Positions 25,457 to 33,350 of a stretch of 64,000 bases of DNA are shown here, in pieces. The stretch lies in contig JADZCC010000004.1 of NCBI GenBank assembly GCA_020851785.1, forward strand, positions 1-64,000. Direction: 5' to 3'. The notes below the pieces were generated by a model. That model saw nothing but the letters and a program-made list of their open reading frames with translations. It was not told the DNA's origin and did no database searches. Numbering within the stretch: the stretch's first letter is position 1; every line of letters begins with the position of its first letter. Source of the stretch: Anaerolineales bacterium. Its GTDB lineage: Bacteria > Chloroflexota > Anaerolineae > Anaerolineales > Villigracilaceae. Position numbers and translations under genes: made by a program.

Positions 25457-26905
25457 CTATAAAATCTCGCCTTCTTTTCTTTTGATAAATTTTCCGTCGC
25501 CGCGTTGACCGCGCCATTCGACGCCATCTACAATTAATTTGCCGCGCAGAAAAACTTTTTCGGGATACCCGGCAATTTCCCAGCCTTCGTACAAATTGTA
25601 ATCTGTGCGTTGATGTGAATGCACGACGCCATATTTGAAGCGCGTTTCAGGATTCCAAATCGCCAGGTCGGCGTCGGCGCCGGGGAGGAGCGCGCCTTTC
25701 TGGGGATATAACCCGAAAATCTTCGCAGGGTTCGTTGCCGTGTAGGCGACAAATTGATTGGGCGTAATTTGCCCGCTTTGCACGCCATACGTCCAGAGGA
25801 TGGGCAGGCGATCTTGCACGCCCGGCAACCCGTTTGGAATTTTCGTGAAGTTGTATTGCCCCAGTTCCTTGCCGGGGATGGCGACTGCTTGACCTTCATA
25901 TAAAATTGATTTTGCGCCGTCAAAGAAAAACGGGCAGTGATCCGTGCCAATGGTTTGGAGCGCGCCGTCGTGTAGCCCTTGCCACAGCCGCGCAATATCC
26001 GGCTCTTTGCGAATTGGCGGCGAACAGATCCATTTTGCGCCATCTTCGCGTTGCAGAAAATCCTCGGTAAAAAATAAATATTGCGGGCAGGTTTCGCCCA
26101 TTATTTTGACTCCGCGTTCGCGCGCATATTTGAGCATATCCACTTCGCCTTCCGCGTTCATGTGGACGATGTAAACCGGCGCGTCCGCTTCTGCGCTCAG
26201 ACCTGCCACACGTAAGACGGAGTCGACTGCGCCCCAACTGGGCCGCGTCCAGGCGTGCCAGATCGGGCTGGTGTGACCGTTGGCCAGCGCTTGTTGCGTC
26301 AGCGTTTCGATCACGTCGCCGTTTTCGCAATGCGCCATCACCAGCATTCCATTCTCTTTGGCAATTTGCATGGCTTTAAAGATACTGGCGTCATCGAGGC
26401 GCAAGCGCCCGTTGTAAGCGGTGAACACTTTTAGCGTTTGAATGCCCATTTCGCGCAGAGAGGGAATCTGTCGGGCGATGTGGTCGTTGAACTGCGTCAA
26501 GTTCATGTGGAAGGAATAATCAATGGCGGCTTTTTCGGCTTTCTTGAGCCAAAGGTCAACGGAATATTTGAAATCACCCGACCTCACCCCCGGCCCCTCT
26601 CCTAAAAGGAGAGGGGAGTCGAGGGGCACAAAATCCATGACGGTGGTGGTGCCGCCAAATGCCGCCGCTTTATGACCGGTGTAATGATCGTCCGATGAGA
26701 CGGTCTCGAACATCGGCAAATCCAAATGCACATGCGGATCCACGCCGCCGGGCAGGATCATTTTTCCCCGCGCATCTACAACTTCCGCGCTGGGATGTTG
26801 CAAATTTTTCCCAATTTGCGAAATGACTTCGCCTTCAATCAAAATATCCGCTTCGAAAGTTTCTGAAGCGGTAATGAGCGTGCCATTTTTGATTAAGATT
26901 GCCAA
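25457..26905 (-). CDS. hydA: dihydropyrimidinase / D-hydantoinase
   Basis: This cyclic amidohydrolase opens the ring of dihydropyrimidines or hydantoins. With the start at TTG 26905 it has 482 residues. Metal ligands: H58 and H60 (DPHVHL), carboxylated Lys159 (LKVFTAYNG), H192 (AHCENGD), H248 (IVHMNAEG) and D322 (GTDHCPF). I chose the TTG because AGGAGG lies 7 nt upstream and the family begins AILIKNGTLI; an ATG at 26938 overlaps the neighbour gene. Residues about 94-107 (containing SPLLLGEGPGVRSG) are encoded by a palindromic repeat and are extra relative to the family. It is flanked by a carbonic-anhydrase-like gene and a gene of unknown function. Confidence 0.92.
   Translation of the reverse strand: MAILIKNGTLITASETFEADILIEGEVISQIGKNLQHPSAEVVDARGKMILPGGVDPHVHLDLPMFETVSSDDHYTGHKAAAFGGTTTVMDFVPLDSPLLLGEGPGVRSGDFKYSVDLWLKKAEKAAIDYSFHMNLTQFNDHIARQIPSLREMGIQTLKVFTAYNGRLRLDDASIFKAMQIAKENGMLVMAHCENGDVIETLTQQALANGHTSPIWHAWTRPSWGAVDSVLRVAGLSAEADAPVYIVHMNAEGEVDMLKYARERGVKIMGETCPQYLFFTEDFLQREDGAKWICSPPIRKEPDIARLWQGLHDGALQTIGTDHCPFFFDGAKSILYEGQAVAIPGKELGQYNFTKIPNGLPGVQDRLPILWTYGVQSGQITPNQFVAYTATNPAKIFGLYPQKGALLPGADADLAIWNPETRFKYGVVHSHQRTDYNLYEGWEIAGYPEKVFLRGKLIVDGVEWRGQRGDGKFIKRKEGEIL
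26582..26625. repeat. palindromic repeat inserted in frame in the hydantoinase gene
   Basis: CCCCTCTCCT (26594-26603) and AGGAGAGGGG (26607-26616) are a perfect 10-bp inverted repeat with a 3-base loop; the flank CCTCACCCCCGG completes it. Read on the minus strand it matches the intergenic copy at 3318-3355 in both hairpin and G-rich tail. Confidence 0.8.
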
Positions 26906-26921
26906 AGGAAAACCTCCTGCA

Positions 26922-27464
26922 TTAAGCCGCTCCGTCAAAACCCAGCAAGGCCATGAGCGCTTCCGCTGGCAAATCGGCTTCGGGCAAATTCACTTTATAC
27001 AATTGCTCGTTCTCGGCGCGTTCGCGCAGACTCTTCCAGAGCAGGTCGCGCTCTTCGTTTTGAACGACGAGGTCGTTGAGCGTTTTGGCGTTGAGCAGAT
27101 ATTCGCCAGTGGAATATAAAAACGTCAATCGTTTCCACTTGTCTGTTTTGACGGGTTCTTTGAGCTTTTCCAACGCGCCGAGTTGAATTTTGAAATATTC
27201 TTCTTTGGCGCGCGGATGGGCGGCTTCGTCTTTGAGCAGTTCGCCGCGCGTGGTGAGTTCGTGCCCCTTCACCGGCGCGATGAATTCAATCTGTCCGCGG
27301 TGGGCGCCAAATGCTGAAGGCTGGTAAAAAGCCAGATAGTCCACCGCCACAACTTTGGGCGCGGTGCGAAGCGGGATGCGATACCAGCCGAAGAGTCGCG
27401 CAATTTCGAGATCGCGCGGGGTTTTAATCAAACATACCAAAACAAGAGAAGTGGGGAGAAGCAT
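26922..27464 (-). CDS. conserved protein of unknown function
   Basis: This 180-residue protein has no signal peptide beyond a short hydrophobic start (LLPTSLVLVCLI). It is rich in conserved-looking blocks: RDLEIARLFGWYRIPL, VDYLAFYQ, IEFIAPVKGHEL, HPRAKEEYFKIQLG, and DKWKRLTFLYSTGEYLL. I recall similar proteins in Chloroflexota and other phyla without a defined role. It ends 17 bp before the hydantoinase start, so the two are probably one operon. Confidence 0.75.
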   Translation of the reverse strand: MLLPTSLVLVCLIKTPRDLEIARLFGWYRIPLRTAPKVVAVDYLAFYQPSAFGAHRGQIEFIAPVKGHELTTRGELLKDEAAHPRAKEEYFKIQLGALEKLKEPVKTDKWKRLTFLYSTGEYLLNAKTLNDLVVQNEERDLLWKSLRERAENEQLYKVNLPEADLPAEALMALLGFDGAA

Positions 27465-27537
27465 GGAAAATGGCGCTTGGCGAATTCGCTATGAATACCC
27501 AACTTCTTTGTTAAACCCCATAATCAACGCGTCCATT

Positions 27538-27840
27538 TCAGCGCTGTATTTTGGCGCTGACAACATCCCAAACGATCTTTGGGTGTTTTGCCGCGACTTG
27601 TAAAAGCACGCGCGCCGCGCCCTCGGGAGCGCGCCTGCCTTGTTCCCAGTTCCGAAGCGTTTTTACGCTGATGCCCATTAGCGCCGCAAATTCATTTTGC
27701 GAAAGTTTATAGTTTGACCGAATCTTCTTTACGTCTGGCGCCGCGACTTTGAAAGTGCGACTTGGTTTGGCCTTCCCGCGTAGGATTTTTCCGCCTTCGC
27801 GGATGCTGGCAATTAACTCGTCAAATAGTTCATCTTTCAT
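27538..27840 (-). CDS. higA: HTH antitoxin (HigA/XRE type)
   Basis: This 100-residue protein has a helix-turn-helix at about 45-80 (KLSQNEFAALMGIS, TLRNWEQGRR). Its ATG overlaps the toxin stop (ATGA, 27837-27840), and the toxin-first order is typical of HigBA systems. It should neutralise the toxin and repress the shared promoter through the palindrome at 28169-28183. Confidence 0.85.
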   Translation of the reverse strand: MKDELFDELIASIREGGKILRGKAKPSRTFKVAAPDVKKIRSNYKLSQNEFAALMGISVKTLRNWEQGRRAPEGAARVLLQVAAKHPKIVWDVVSAKIQR

Positions 27841-28154
27841 TTGAACTCCTTTTTTACAATCTCTCGCAAAACCTTTAATTGTGTTGGCGTAAGATCATCC
27901 TTCTCGTTTTTTGAATACATAAACAACATGAGAATTTGGTCTTCTGCGACAACCCAATAGTAAATGGCTCTTACGCCGCCGCGTTTTCCACGCCCTGTCA
28001 TTGACCAGCGGATTTTCCTTAACCCGCCGCTTCGAGGAATGATTGACCCGGAGTCGGGATGGGTGGAAAGCGCAATTTGCAGTTCTCCATACTCGTCATC
28101 CGTCAATAATGCGATTACCTGACGAGTAAAGATACTGGTTTCAATGAATTGCAT
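27837..28154 (-). CDS. higB: RelE/HigB-type toxin
   Basis: The protein has 105 residues from the ATG at 28154 (MQFIETSIFTRQV). It shows the RelE-superfamily pattern: SGGLRKIRWSMTGRGKRGGVRAIYYW, then ILMLFMYSKNEKDDLTPTQ. Family members are ribosome-dependent or free mRNA interferases; the basic stretch and aromatic residues fit. The upstream ATG at 28193 falls in the -35 box, so it is not the start. Predicted transcription begins only about 4 nt before 28154, so the message may be practically leaderless. Confidence 0.85.
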   Translation of the reverse strand: MQFIETSIFTRQVIALLTDDEYGELQIALSTHPDSGSIIPRSGGLRKIRWSMTGRGKRGGVRAIYYWVVAEDQILMLFMYSKNEKDDLTPTQLKVLREIVKKEFK

Positions 28155-28164
28155 AGGCGGATAG

Positions 28165-28193
28165 ATTGTACGCCAATGGCGTATATACGTCAA
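28165..28193 (-). promoter_or_regulatory. higBA promoter with embedded operator
   Basis: Read on the minus strand: TTGACG (28188-28193), 17-bp spacer, TACAAT (28165-28170). A perfect palindrome TACGCCA-T-TGGCGTA (28169-28183) covers the spacer and the edge of the -10, as expected for autorepression by the antitoxin. Confidence 0.8.
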
Positions 28194-28228
28194 GGATAAA
28201 ACGACAGACGGCTATCTTCATTTCCAAA

Positions 28229-29695
28229 TTACGCCAAGCCAGTTTCCTTATTAAACTCAACGATTAACTCGTCAATTTCATCAGCTTGGGTCTGCACATC
28301 CGTCCAATAATTTGGTTCATACCACTGCTTTTGAATCTCGTCATAGGTGCGTCCCTGCTGTTCGACCCAGGTGTAATATTTGAGGTTGTGCACGCGGCGG
28401 CGGTCGGGGTAGCGGAGTTCGAGCAGGTTGTCGGTAGATTCGCCTTGTAGGTAGCGGGCAAAATCGGCGGCGGCGGAACGTTCGCTGTATTCGCCGAATT
28501 CCTGACTCATTTCATGTAGGCGCGAGCGATAGAGTTCCATTGAGTCGGTGAGGATGGTGATCATCACGTCGTTCTCGTCCATCTCATAATATTTTGCGGT
28601 TTTGATACAAGATAATACATTTGAGATGCCGGAGAAGCCAAGTAGATCGAGATTAGAGACCAGAGATTCTGGCACGCCCTGTTCGACTAAATATTGCCGC
28701 CCCGATTCTTCGTTGAACAAACGCGCAAGGTTGACAACGGCATGATCGTCAATCGCGGTGACGACATCCGTGTTCTTCACATTATGGACCCACGGCACAT
28801 GCTTGTCGCCAATCCCTTCGATGCGATGCGCGCCGAATCCGTTTTCGAGGAGCGTGGGACATTGCAGGGCCTCGCTGGCGACGATCTTTGAATCAGGGAA
28901 TAATTTTTTCATGTAATCGCCGCTGGCAATCGTCCCTGCCGATCCCGTCGCAGAGGCCATGCCGCGATAACGTCCGTGCTTGCCCGCGACCTGCTTGAAT
29001 ACTTCCTCCATTGCGTGGCCCGTCACTTCAAAATGCCACAAGTAATTTCCGAACTCTTCAAATTGATTGAAGATCATCAAGTCCTGCCCAGACTTTTTCA
29101 ACTCCCAGCATTTATCGAAGATCTCTTTGACGTTCGATTCGGAGCCGGGGGTTTTGATGGTTTCGCCCGCTACTTTCTCCAGCCATTCAAACCTTTCTTT
29201 GGACATGCCCTCGGGCAAAATGGCGATTGATTCACAACCAAGCAGAGCGGAATCATACGCGCCGCCGCGACAATAATTCCCTGTGGAGGGCCAGACGGCT
29301 TTCTGCGTTGTCGGGTCAAACTGACCTGTGACCAGTCGCGGCACGAGACAGCTAAACGCCGCCCCAACTTTGTGCGCCCCCGTTGGGAACCACTTGCCGA
29401 CGATGGCGATGATGCGGGCGGGGACTCCCGTCAGCGTGGAGGGCAGTTCGAGGTAGTTGACTCCGCTAAAGGTCCCGCCTGAAGCGCTGGGTTGATTGTG
29501 CCAGTTAATCCGAAAGAGGTTGCGCGGATGAATGTCCCATAATCCAATCTTTGTTAATTCATCCTTCACCTTCGCGGGAATCTTCGATGGGTCTTTCATC
29601 TGCGCGTAAGTGGGGATGATGATATTTTTTTCTTTGGCGCGTTGGATGGCGCGCGCGCGGCGATCTTTGTGGATGGTTAAGTCAATTGTGGTCAT
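28229..29695 (-). CDS. PLP-dependent fold-type II enzyme (cysteine/threonine-synthase superfamily)
   Basis: This 488-residue protein has PLP Lys109 in TGAHKVGAA, substrate-carboxylate loop STGNYCRGGA (137-146), and phosphate loop ATGSAGTIASGD (about 249). It is longer than cysteine synthase because of N- and C-terminal extensions. Family assignment is clear but the reaction (beta-replacement or beta-elimination of an amino acid) is not. GGAGGAG with 6-nt spacing supports the start. It is upstream of and on the same strand as the toxin-antitoxin pair and the hydantoinase group, but the toxin has its own promoter. Confidence 0.85.
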   Translation of the reverse strand: MTTIDLTIHKDRRARAIQRAKEKNIIIPTYAQMKDPSKIPAKVKDELTKIGLWDIHPRNLFRINWHNQPSASGGTFSGVNYLELPSTLTGVPARIIAIVGKWFPTGAHKVGAAFSCLVPRLVTGQFDPTTQKAVWPSTGNYCRGGAYDSALLGCESIAILPEGMSKERFEWLEKVAGETIKTPGSESNVKEIFDKCWELKKSGQDLMIFNQFEEFGNYLWHFEVTGHAMEEVFKQVAGKHGRYRGMASATGSAGTIASGDYMKKLFPDSKIVASEALQCPTLLENGFGAHRIEGIGDKHVPWVHNVKNTDVVTAIDDHAVVNLARLFNEESGRQYLVEQGVPESLVSNLDLLGFSGISNVLSCIKTAKYYEMDENDVMITILTDSMELYRSRLHEMSQEFGEYSERSAAADFARYLQGESTDNLLELRYPDRRRVHNLKYYTWVEQQGRTYDEIQKQWYEPNYWTDVQTQADEIDELIVEFNKETGLA

Positions 29696-29716
29696 GGGAA
29701 CTCCTCCGTTAATCTA

Positions 29717-29744
29717 TTGTACATCAGTCTAAATCGGTTATATT
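29717..29744 (+). promoter_or_regulatory. promoter in the divergent gap before the 29788 gene
   Basis: TTGTAC (29717-29722), 16-bp spacer, TATATT (29739-29744). On the other strand TACAAT occurs in the same stretch, so overlapping divergent promoters are likely. Confidence 0.5.
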
Positions 29745-29787
29745 GGTTGTGTGCAGACAAGTTTATCGTTATGTAGAAGGAGCGAAC

Positions 29788-30225
29788 ATGAACAAAACGA
29801 AGAGCGCCGTACTTTCAGGATGTTTGATTTGGCTGGTTTTGCTTGGCACGGTGGGCAGTTGCATTATGCCCATCTTTTTTGCGATTGGCGGAATCAGTTC
29901 GGTGAGCGACTTTGCGATTCAAACCACCGGCGCGTGGATTTGCGACGACGGCATGACGCCGCAAACGCGCACGTACGCAACCACCACCACCGACAGCAAT
30001 GGAAACCGCCAACCGTCCACCGCCTACGTTTTGCAATGCGTTGATTCGAGCGGCGTGGTGGTGAAAGAAGACCCAGTCGCTTATGCGTTTATATGGATTG
30101 GCCTGTGGGCGGCGCTGGGAATGGCGGTAACCGCCATCTTGTGCTTTGTGTTTGCGGCGCCCGGCGGCTTGCTGGCCGCGAAGTTTTTAGAGAAGATTAA
30201 AGTACGGAAGCCTGCCTCAGGCTAA
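29788..30225 (+). CDS. two-span membrane protein with Thr-rich extracytoplasmic loop
   Basis: The protein has 145 residues from the ATG at 29788 with GAAGGAG upstream. One membrane span lies at about 6-35 and another at about 100-130. The ~60-residue loop between them has two Cys (WICDDGMT and VLQCVDSS) and a Thr-rich centre. Not recognised. Its last 29 bp overlap the 3' end of the convergent MFS gene. Confidence 0.7.
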   Translation: MNKTKSAVLSGCLIWLVLLGTVGSCIMPIFFAIGGISSVSDFAIQTTGAWICDDGMTPQTRTYATTTTDSNGNRQPSTAYVLQCVDSSGVVVKEDPVAYAFIWIGLWAALGMAVTAILCFVFAAPGGLLAAKFLEKIKVRKPASG

Positions 30226-31471
30226 GGCGTTTCGGGTCTTGGACCAGCGCCAGCAGGATGAAAATCAGCGCCACGGACAGCGCGGTTGAAATTGAAAACG
30301 TGGGGACGAATCCCGCCGAGTCCGCGATCCAGCCGCCGACGAGCGGGGCGATGATGGTGGCTGGCGCAGTTAGAGTTTGCGATAAGCCAATGTACAGCGG
30401 ACGCTCCGCTTCACTGCCAAAATCCACGGTCATGGCCATGCCAATTGTCCAGATGGAGACGTTAGCGACGCCCGCCAGGGCGAAGATCGGATAAAACCAA
30501 AGGAGCGAAGTGGCGCCCCAGGCCAACCCTGCGCTGAGTAACGCGGCGAACGCGCCGACGATCAGCATGGCGCGATGGCCAATTTTGTCGCCGAGCCAGC
30601 CCATGCCCATGTTGGCAACAGTTTGGGAAATGGTCAGTGTGGCGGTCAGGTATCCGGCCACCACGTCGGTCATGTCAAATGCGCGCAAGGCGTAGATGAT
30701 GTAAAACGAAAAGCCCATGGTCGCAAATTGAGATAAAAAGCGGGCGGCGAGAAACCAATTGAAATTTTTGTCTTGCTTGAGAATTTTTTTAGAGTCTTCC
30801 CAGAAGTGCGTCTTTTCTGCGGGGATGATTTTCTCCTCGTCAATCGGCTCGCGCGTGGCCGAGAGGGAGAACCATGAAATCGTGAAGAAAATGCTGGCGA
30901 TGAAGAAGCAGGCCGCAAAGTCGAAGGGGGCGGCGAGGTACTCCAGCAAATACCCGGCTCCCACCGCTGAAGCGCTGATGAATAAATTGGCCAGCCCGGC
31001 TTGCATCCCAAAGAAAGCGCCGCGCGAATCGGCGGGGATGATTTTTGAGATCATCGAAGTCCACGGGTTGGCGGTGAATCCGCCGCCCAGCCCCTGCCAG
31101 GTTAATAGGATAAACGTCAGCGTCAACCCGGCGCTTGCGCCAAGGACTGGCAAGGCCAACGCGACGAGGGCAAAGCCTAAAAACGGCAGGCGTTCGTGAA
31201 TGGTCATCATCAAAACGTTGCGCTTGTATTGGCGAAGCCGAGCCACATGACTGGCGGTGAATAACTGCGGCAGTTGCCAGCCGACCGAGTGAATGGCCGG
31301 GACGAGTCCAATGAGTAGCGCCGAATCCGTCATCGAGGCGACGAAGAGCGGCAGGATGGCGCTAAAGGAGGCAAAGCCGAGCGCCACGCCGAATAAACTG
31401 CCGTCGCCGAGGTTAACGGCGACGTTGTACTTCAAATTTTTACGAACTTCTTTTTCCAGGGGAGTGAGCAT
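30197..31471 (-). CDS. MFS transporter
   Basis: This 424-residue protein has about twelve membrane segments, a central soluble loop (about 205-225) and MFS-type turns (GDKIGHRAMLI between segments 8 and 9). It should be a proton-driven exporter or facilitator; the substrate cannot be read. It is divergent from the TetR-controlled efflux operon. The ribosome site is poor, so the start is uncertain. Confidence 0.85.
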   Translation of the reverse strand: MLTPLEKEVRKNLKYNVAVNLGDGSLFGVALGFASFSAILPLFVASMTDSALLIGLVPAIHSVGWQLPQLFTASHVARLRQYKRNVLMMTIHERLPFLGFALVALALPVLGASAGLTLTFILLTWQGLGGGFTANPWTSMISKIIPADSRGAFFGMQAGLANLFISASAVGAGYLLEYLAAPFDFAACFFIASIFFTISWFSLSATREPIDEEKIIPAEKTHFWEDSKKILKQDKNFNWFLAARFLSQFATMGFSFYIIYALRAFDMTDVVAGYLTATLTISQTVANMGMGWLGDKIGHRAMLIVGAFAALLSAGLAWGATSLLWFYPIFALAGVANVSIWTIGMAMTVDFGSEAERPLYIGLSQTLTAPATIIAPLVGGWIADSAGFVPTFSISTALSVALIFILLALVQDPKRLSLRQASVL

Positions 31472-31495
31472 GAAGGAATTTTACCTGAAAGCCCC

Positions 31496-31544
31496 TTGAC
31501 AAAAAAATGATTCCCCGTAGAATAAGAACGAACGTACGTTCATT
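31496..31544 (+). promoter_or_regulatory. promoter and TetR operator of the efflux operon
   Basis: TTGACA (31496-31501), 16-bp spacer, TAGAAT (31518-31523). Just downstream, GAACGTACGTTC (31530-31541) is a perfect 12-bp palindrome, extending to 18 bp (31527-31544) with one mismatch pair. It overlaps the predicted transcription start and resembles TetR-type sites, so the first gene probably represses its own operon. Confidence 0.8.
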
Positions 31545-31561
31545 TTTTATAGCGAGGAACC

Positions 31562-32179
31562 ATGCCTGTTAAAACTACAGCGACTCAGACCAAAGGCGAA
31601 GCTACGCGCGCGGCGCTGGAAGACGCCGCGATTGAATTATTCATGGAACAGGGCTACCACGCCACCACCATGCGGCAGATTGCCGAACGCGCCGAACTGG
31701 CCTTGGGCGGCATTTACAACCATTTTTCCAGCAAAGAGGAGATTTTTCAAGCCATCATCCTTGATAAGCATCCGTATAAAAAAGTCCTGCCTGCCATCCT
31801 CAAAGCGCAGGGTGAGGATGTGGACGAATTTATTCGCAACGCCGCCAAAGTGGCGCTTGAAGAGCTTAAAGCCCAGCCGTACTTTATCAAACTGATGTTG
31901 ATTGAAATTGTTGAATTTAACGGGAAACATGGCGCGGCGCTGATCAAAGAACTTGCCCCCAAAGCTCTGCCGATCTTTGAGAAACTGATTAAGTCCAGAA
32001 AAAACCTGCGGATGACCAACCCGGCCATGTTGTTTCGCACCTTTATCGGCCTGCTAATTTCCTACCTGCTGACCGACATCATCATTTCTAACTCCATGAT
32101 GCAGAAGCTAATGCCCAAGAACGCGGCGGATACGTATGTGGATGTTTATTTGCACGGCATTTTGAAGCCGGAGGCCTGA
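31562..32179 (+). CDS. TetR-family repressor
   Basis: This 205-residue protein has the N-terminal TetR helix-turn-helix: ALEDAAIELFMEQGYHATTM, then ELALGGIYNHFSSKEEIF. The all-helical C-terminus should bind a small effector and dimerise. GAGGA lies upstream of the ATG. The operator 20 bp before it and the ABC genes behind it indicate control of the operon 31562-37077. Confidence 0.92.
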   Translation: MPVKTTATQTKGEATRAALEDAAIELFMEQGYHATTMRQIAERAELALGGIYNHFSSKEEIFQAIILDKHPYKKVLPAILKAQGEDVDEFIRNAAKVALEELKAQPYFIKLMLIEIVEFNGKHGAALIKELAPKALPIFEKLIKSRKNLRMTNPAMLFRTFIGLLISYLLTDIIISNSMMQKLMPKNAADTYVDVYLHGILKPEA

Positions 32180-32180
32180 G

Positions 32181-33308
32181 ATGTTCAACTCCAGAATTTA
32201 TTCCATCGTCCGCAAGGAGTTTGTCCAACTCTTTCGCGACCCGCGCACCCTGGCCTTGGCCGTGGTCATTCCGATTGTGCAATTATTTCTGCTGGGGTAT
32301 GCGGCCACCTCGGATGTGCGTAACGTTTCATTAGCCGTCTGGGATCAAAGCAAAACGACCGAATCGCGCCAGTTGATTGACGCATTTCAGGCCACCAGCT
32401 ATTTCACCGTGAACTATCGGGTGAATGCTTCGGAGGAATACCAGGCCCTGATCGAATCGGGCAAGGCGCGCGTCGCCCTGGTCATCCCGCCGGATTACGC
32501 TCAGCGCTTATTTGATGGAAACGCCACAGCCTTAATGGTTTTAGACGGCTCCGACGCCAGCATTGGCGGCACGGCTTTATCCACAGCCCGGCTGGTGGGG
32601 CAATCTTATGCGACAAAGCTATTAACTCAACAAGCCGTCTTAAGCGGGCGCCCTGCGCCCAACCCGCCGGTTGAAGTTCGCACACAAGTTTGGTACAACC
32701 CGGATCTGAACTCCGCCTACTTCATGATTCCCGGCGTCATTGGCATGATCCTTTCCTTCATCACCACCATCCTGACCGCCACCGCCATCGTCCGCGAACG
32801 CGAACGCGGCACGATTGAACAATTAATCGTCACGCCGATTCGTTCATGGGAACTGGTCCTGGGAAAATTACTGCCGTACGTCATCCTCGCGTTTGTTGAA
32901 ACGTTTGAAGTGTTGATCATTGGGCGCTTTTGGTTTGGCGTCCCCGTGCGCGGAAGTTTAACGCTCATCACCGTCACTTCGGGCATTTTCATCATGTCCA
33001 GCTTGGGTATTGGGTTATTGGCCTCCACGGTTGCGAACACCCAACAGGAAGCCATGATGACGGTGATGATGTACAACCTGCCGAGCATTTTCCTTTCCGG
33101 CTTTTTCTTTCCGCTGGAAGCCATGCCGAAAATTTTGCAAGTGGTTTCATACGCCATTCCGTTACGCTATTACCTCGTGGTCATTCGTTCGCTTTTATTA
33201 AAAGGCGTGGGGCTGGACGCCATTCAAGGCGAAGTGATTGCATTAACGATTTTTGGCTTGGTCATTATGGCGCTGGCCGCATTACGTTTTAGAAAACGCC
33301 TTGATTAA
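32181..33308 (+). CDS. ABC-2 type exporter permease (YhhJ/YbhR-like)
   Basis: This 375-residue protein has one span at about 21-41, a large extracytoplasmic loop (about 42-185), and five spans in the C-terminal half. The motif RERERGTIEQLIVTPIRSWELVLGK is split by the family as the intracellular coupling region; the end reads FFFPLEAMPKILQ. It begins 1 bp after the repressor stop. Only one such permease is seen, so it would form a homodimer unless a partner was lost. Confidence 0.9.
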   Translation: MFNSRIYSIVRKEFVQLFRDPRTLALAVVIPIVQLFLLGYAATSDVRNVSLAVWDQSKTTESRQLIDAFQATSYFTVNYRVNASEEYQALIESGKARVALVIPPDYAQRLFDGNATALMVLDGSDASIGGTALSTARLVGQSYATKLLTQQAVLSGRPAPNPPVEVRTQVWYNPDLNSAYFMIPGVIGMILSFITTILTATAIVRERERGTIEQLIVTPIRSWELVLGKLLPYVILAFVETFEVLIIGRFWFGVPVRGSLTLITVTSGIFIMSSLGIGLLASTVANTQQEAMMTVMMYNLPSIFLSGFFFPLEAMPKILQVVSYAIPLRYYLVVIRSLLLKGVGLDAIQGEVIALTIFGLVIMALAALRFRKRLD

Positions 33309-33341
33309 CCTTCAACCTTCAACCTGCCACCTGTAACTTTA
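33307..33341. repeat. heptanucleotide repeat cluster between permease and HlyD genes
   Basis: Five heptads in a row: AACCTTC, AACCTTC, AACCTGC, CACCTGT, AACTTTA. It starts inside the permease stop codon and ends just before the AGGAG of the next gene. Confidence 0.75.
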
Positions 33342-33350
33342 GGAGATTCC

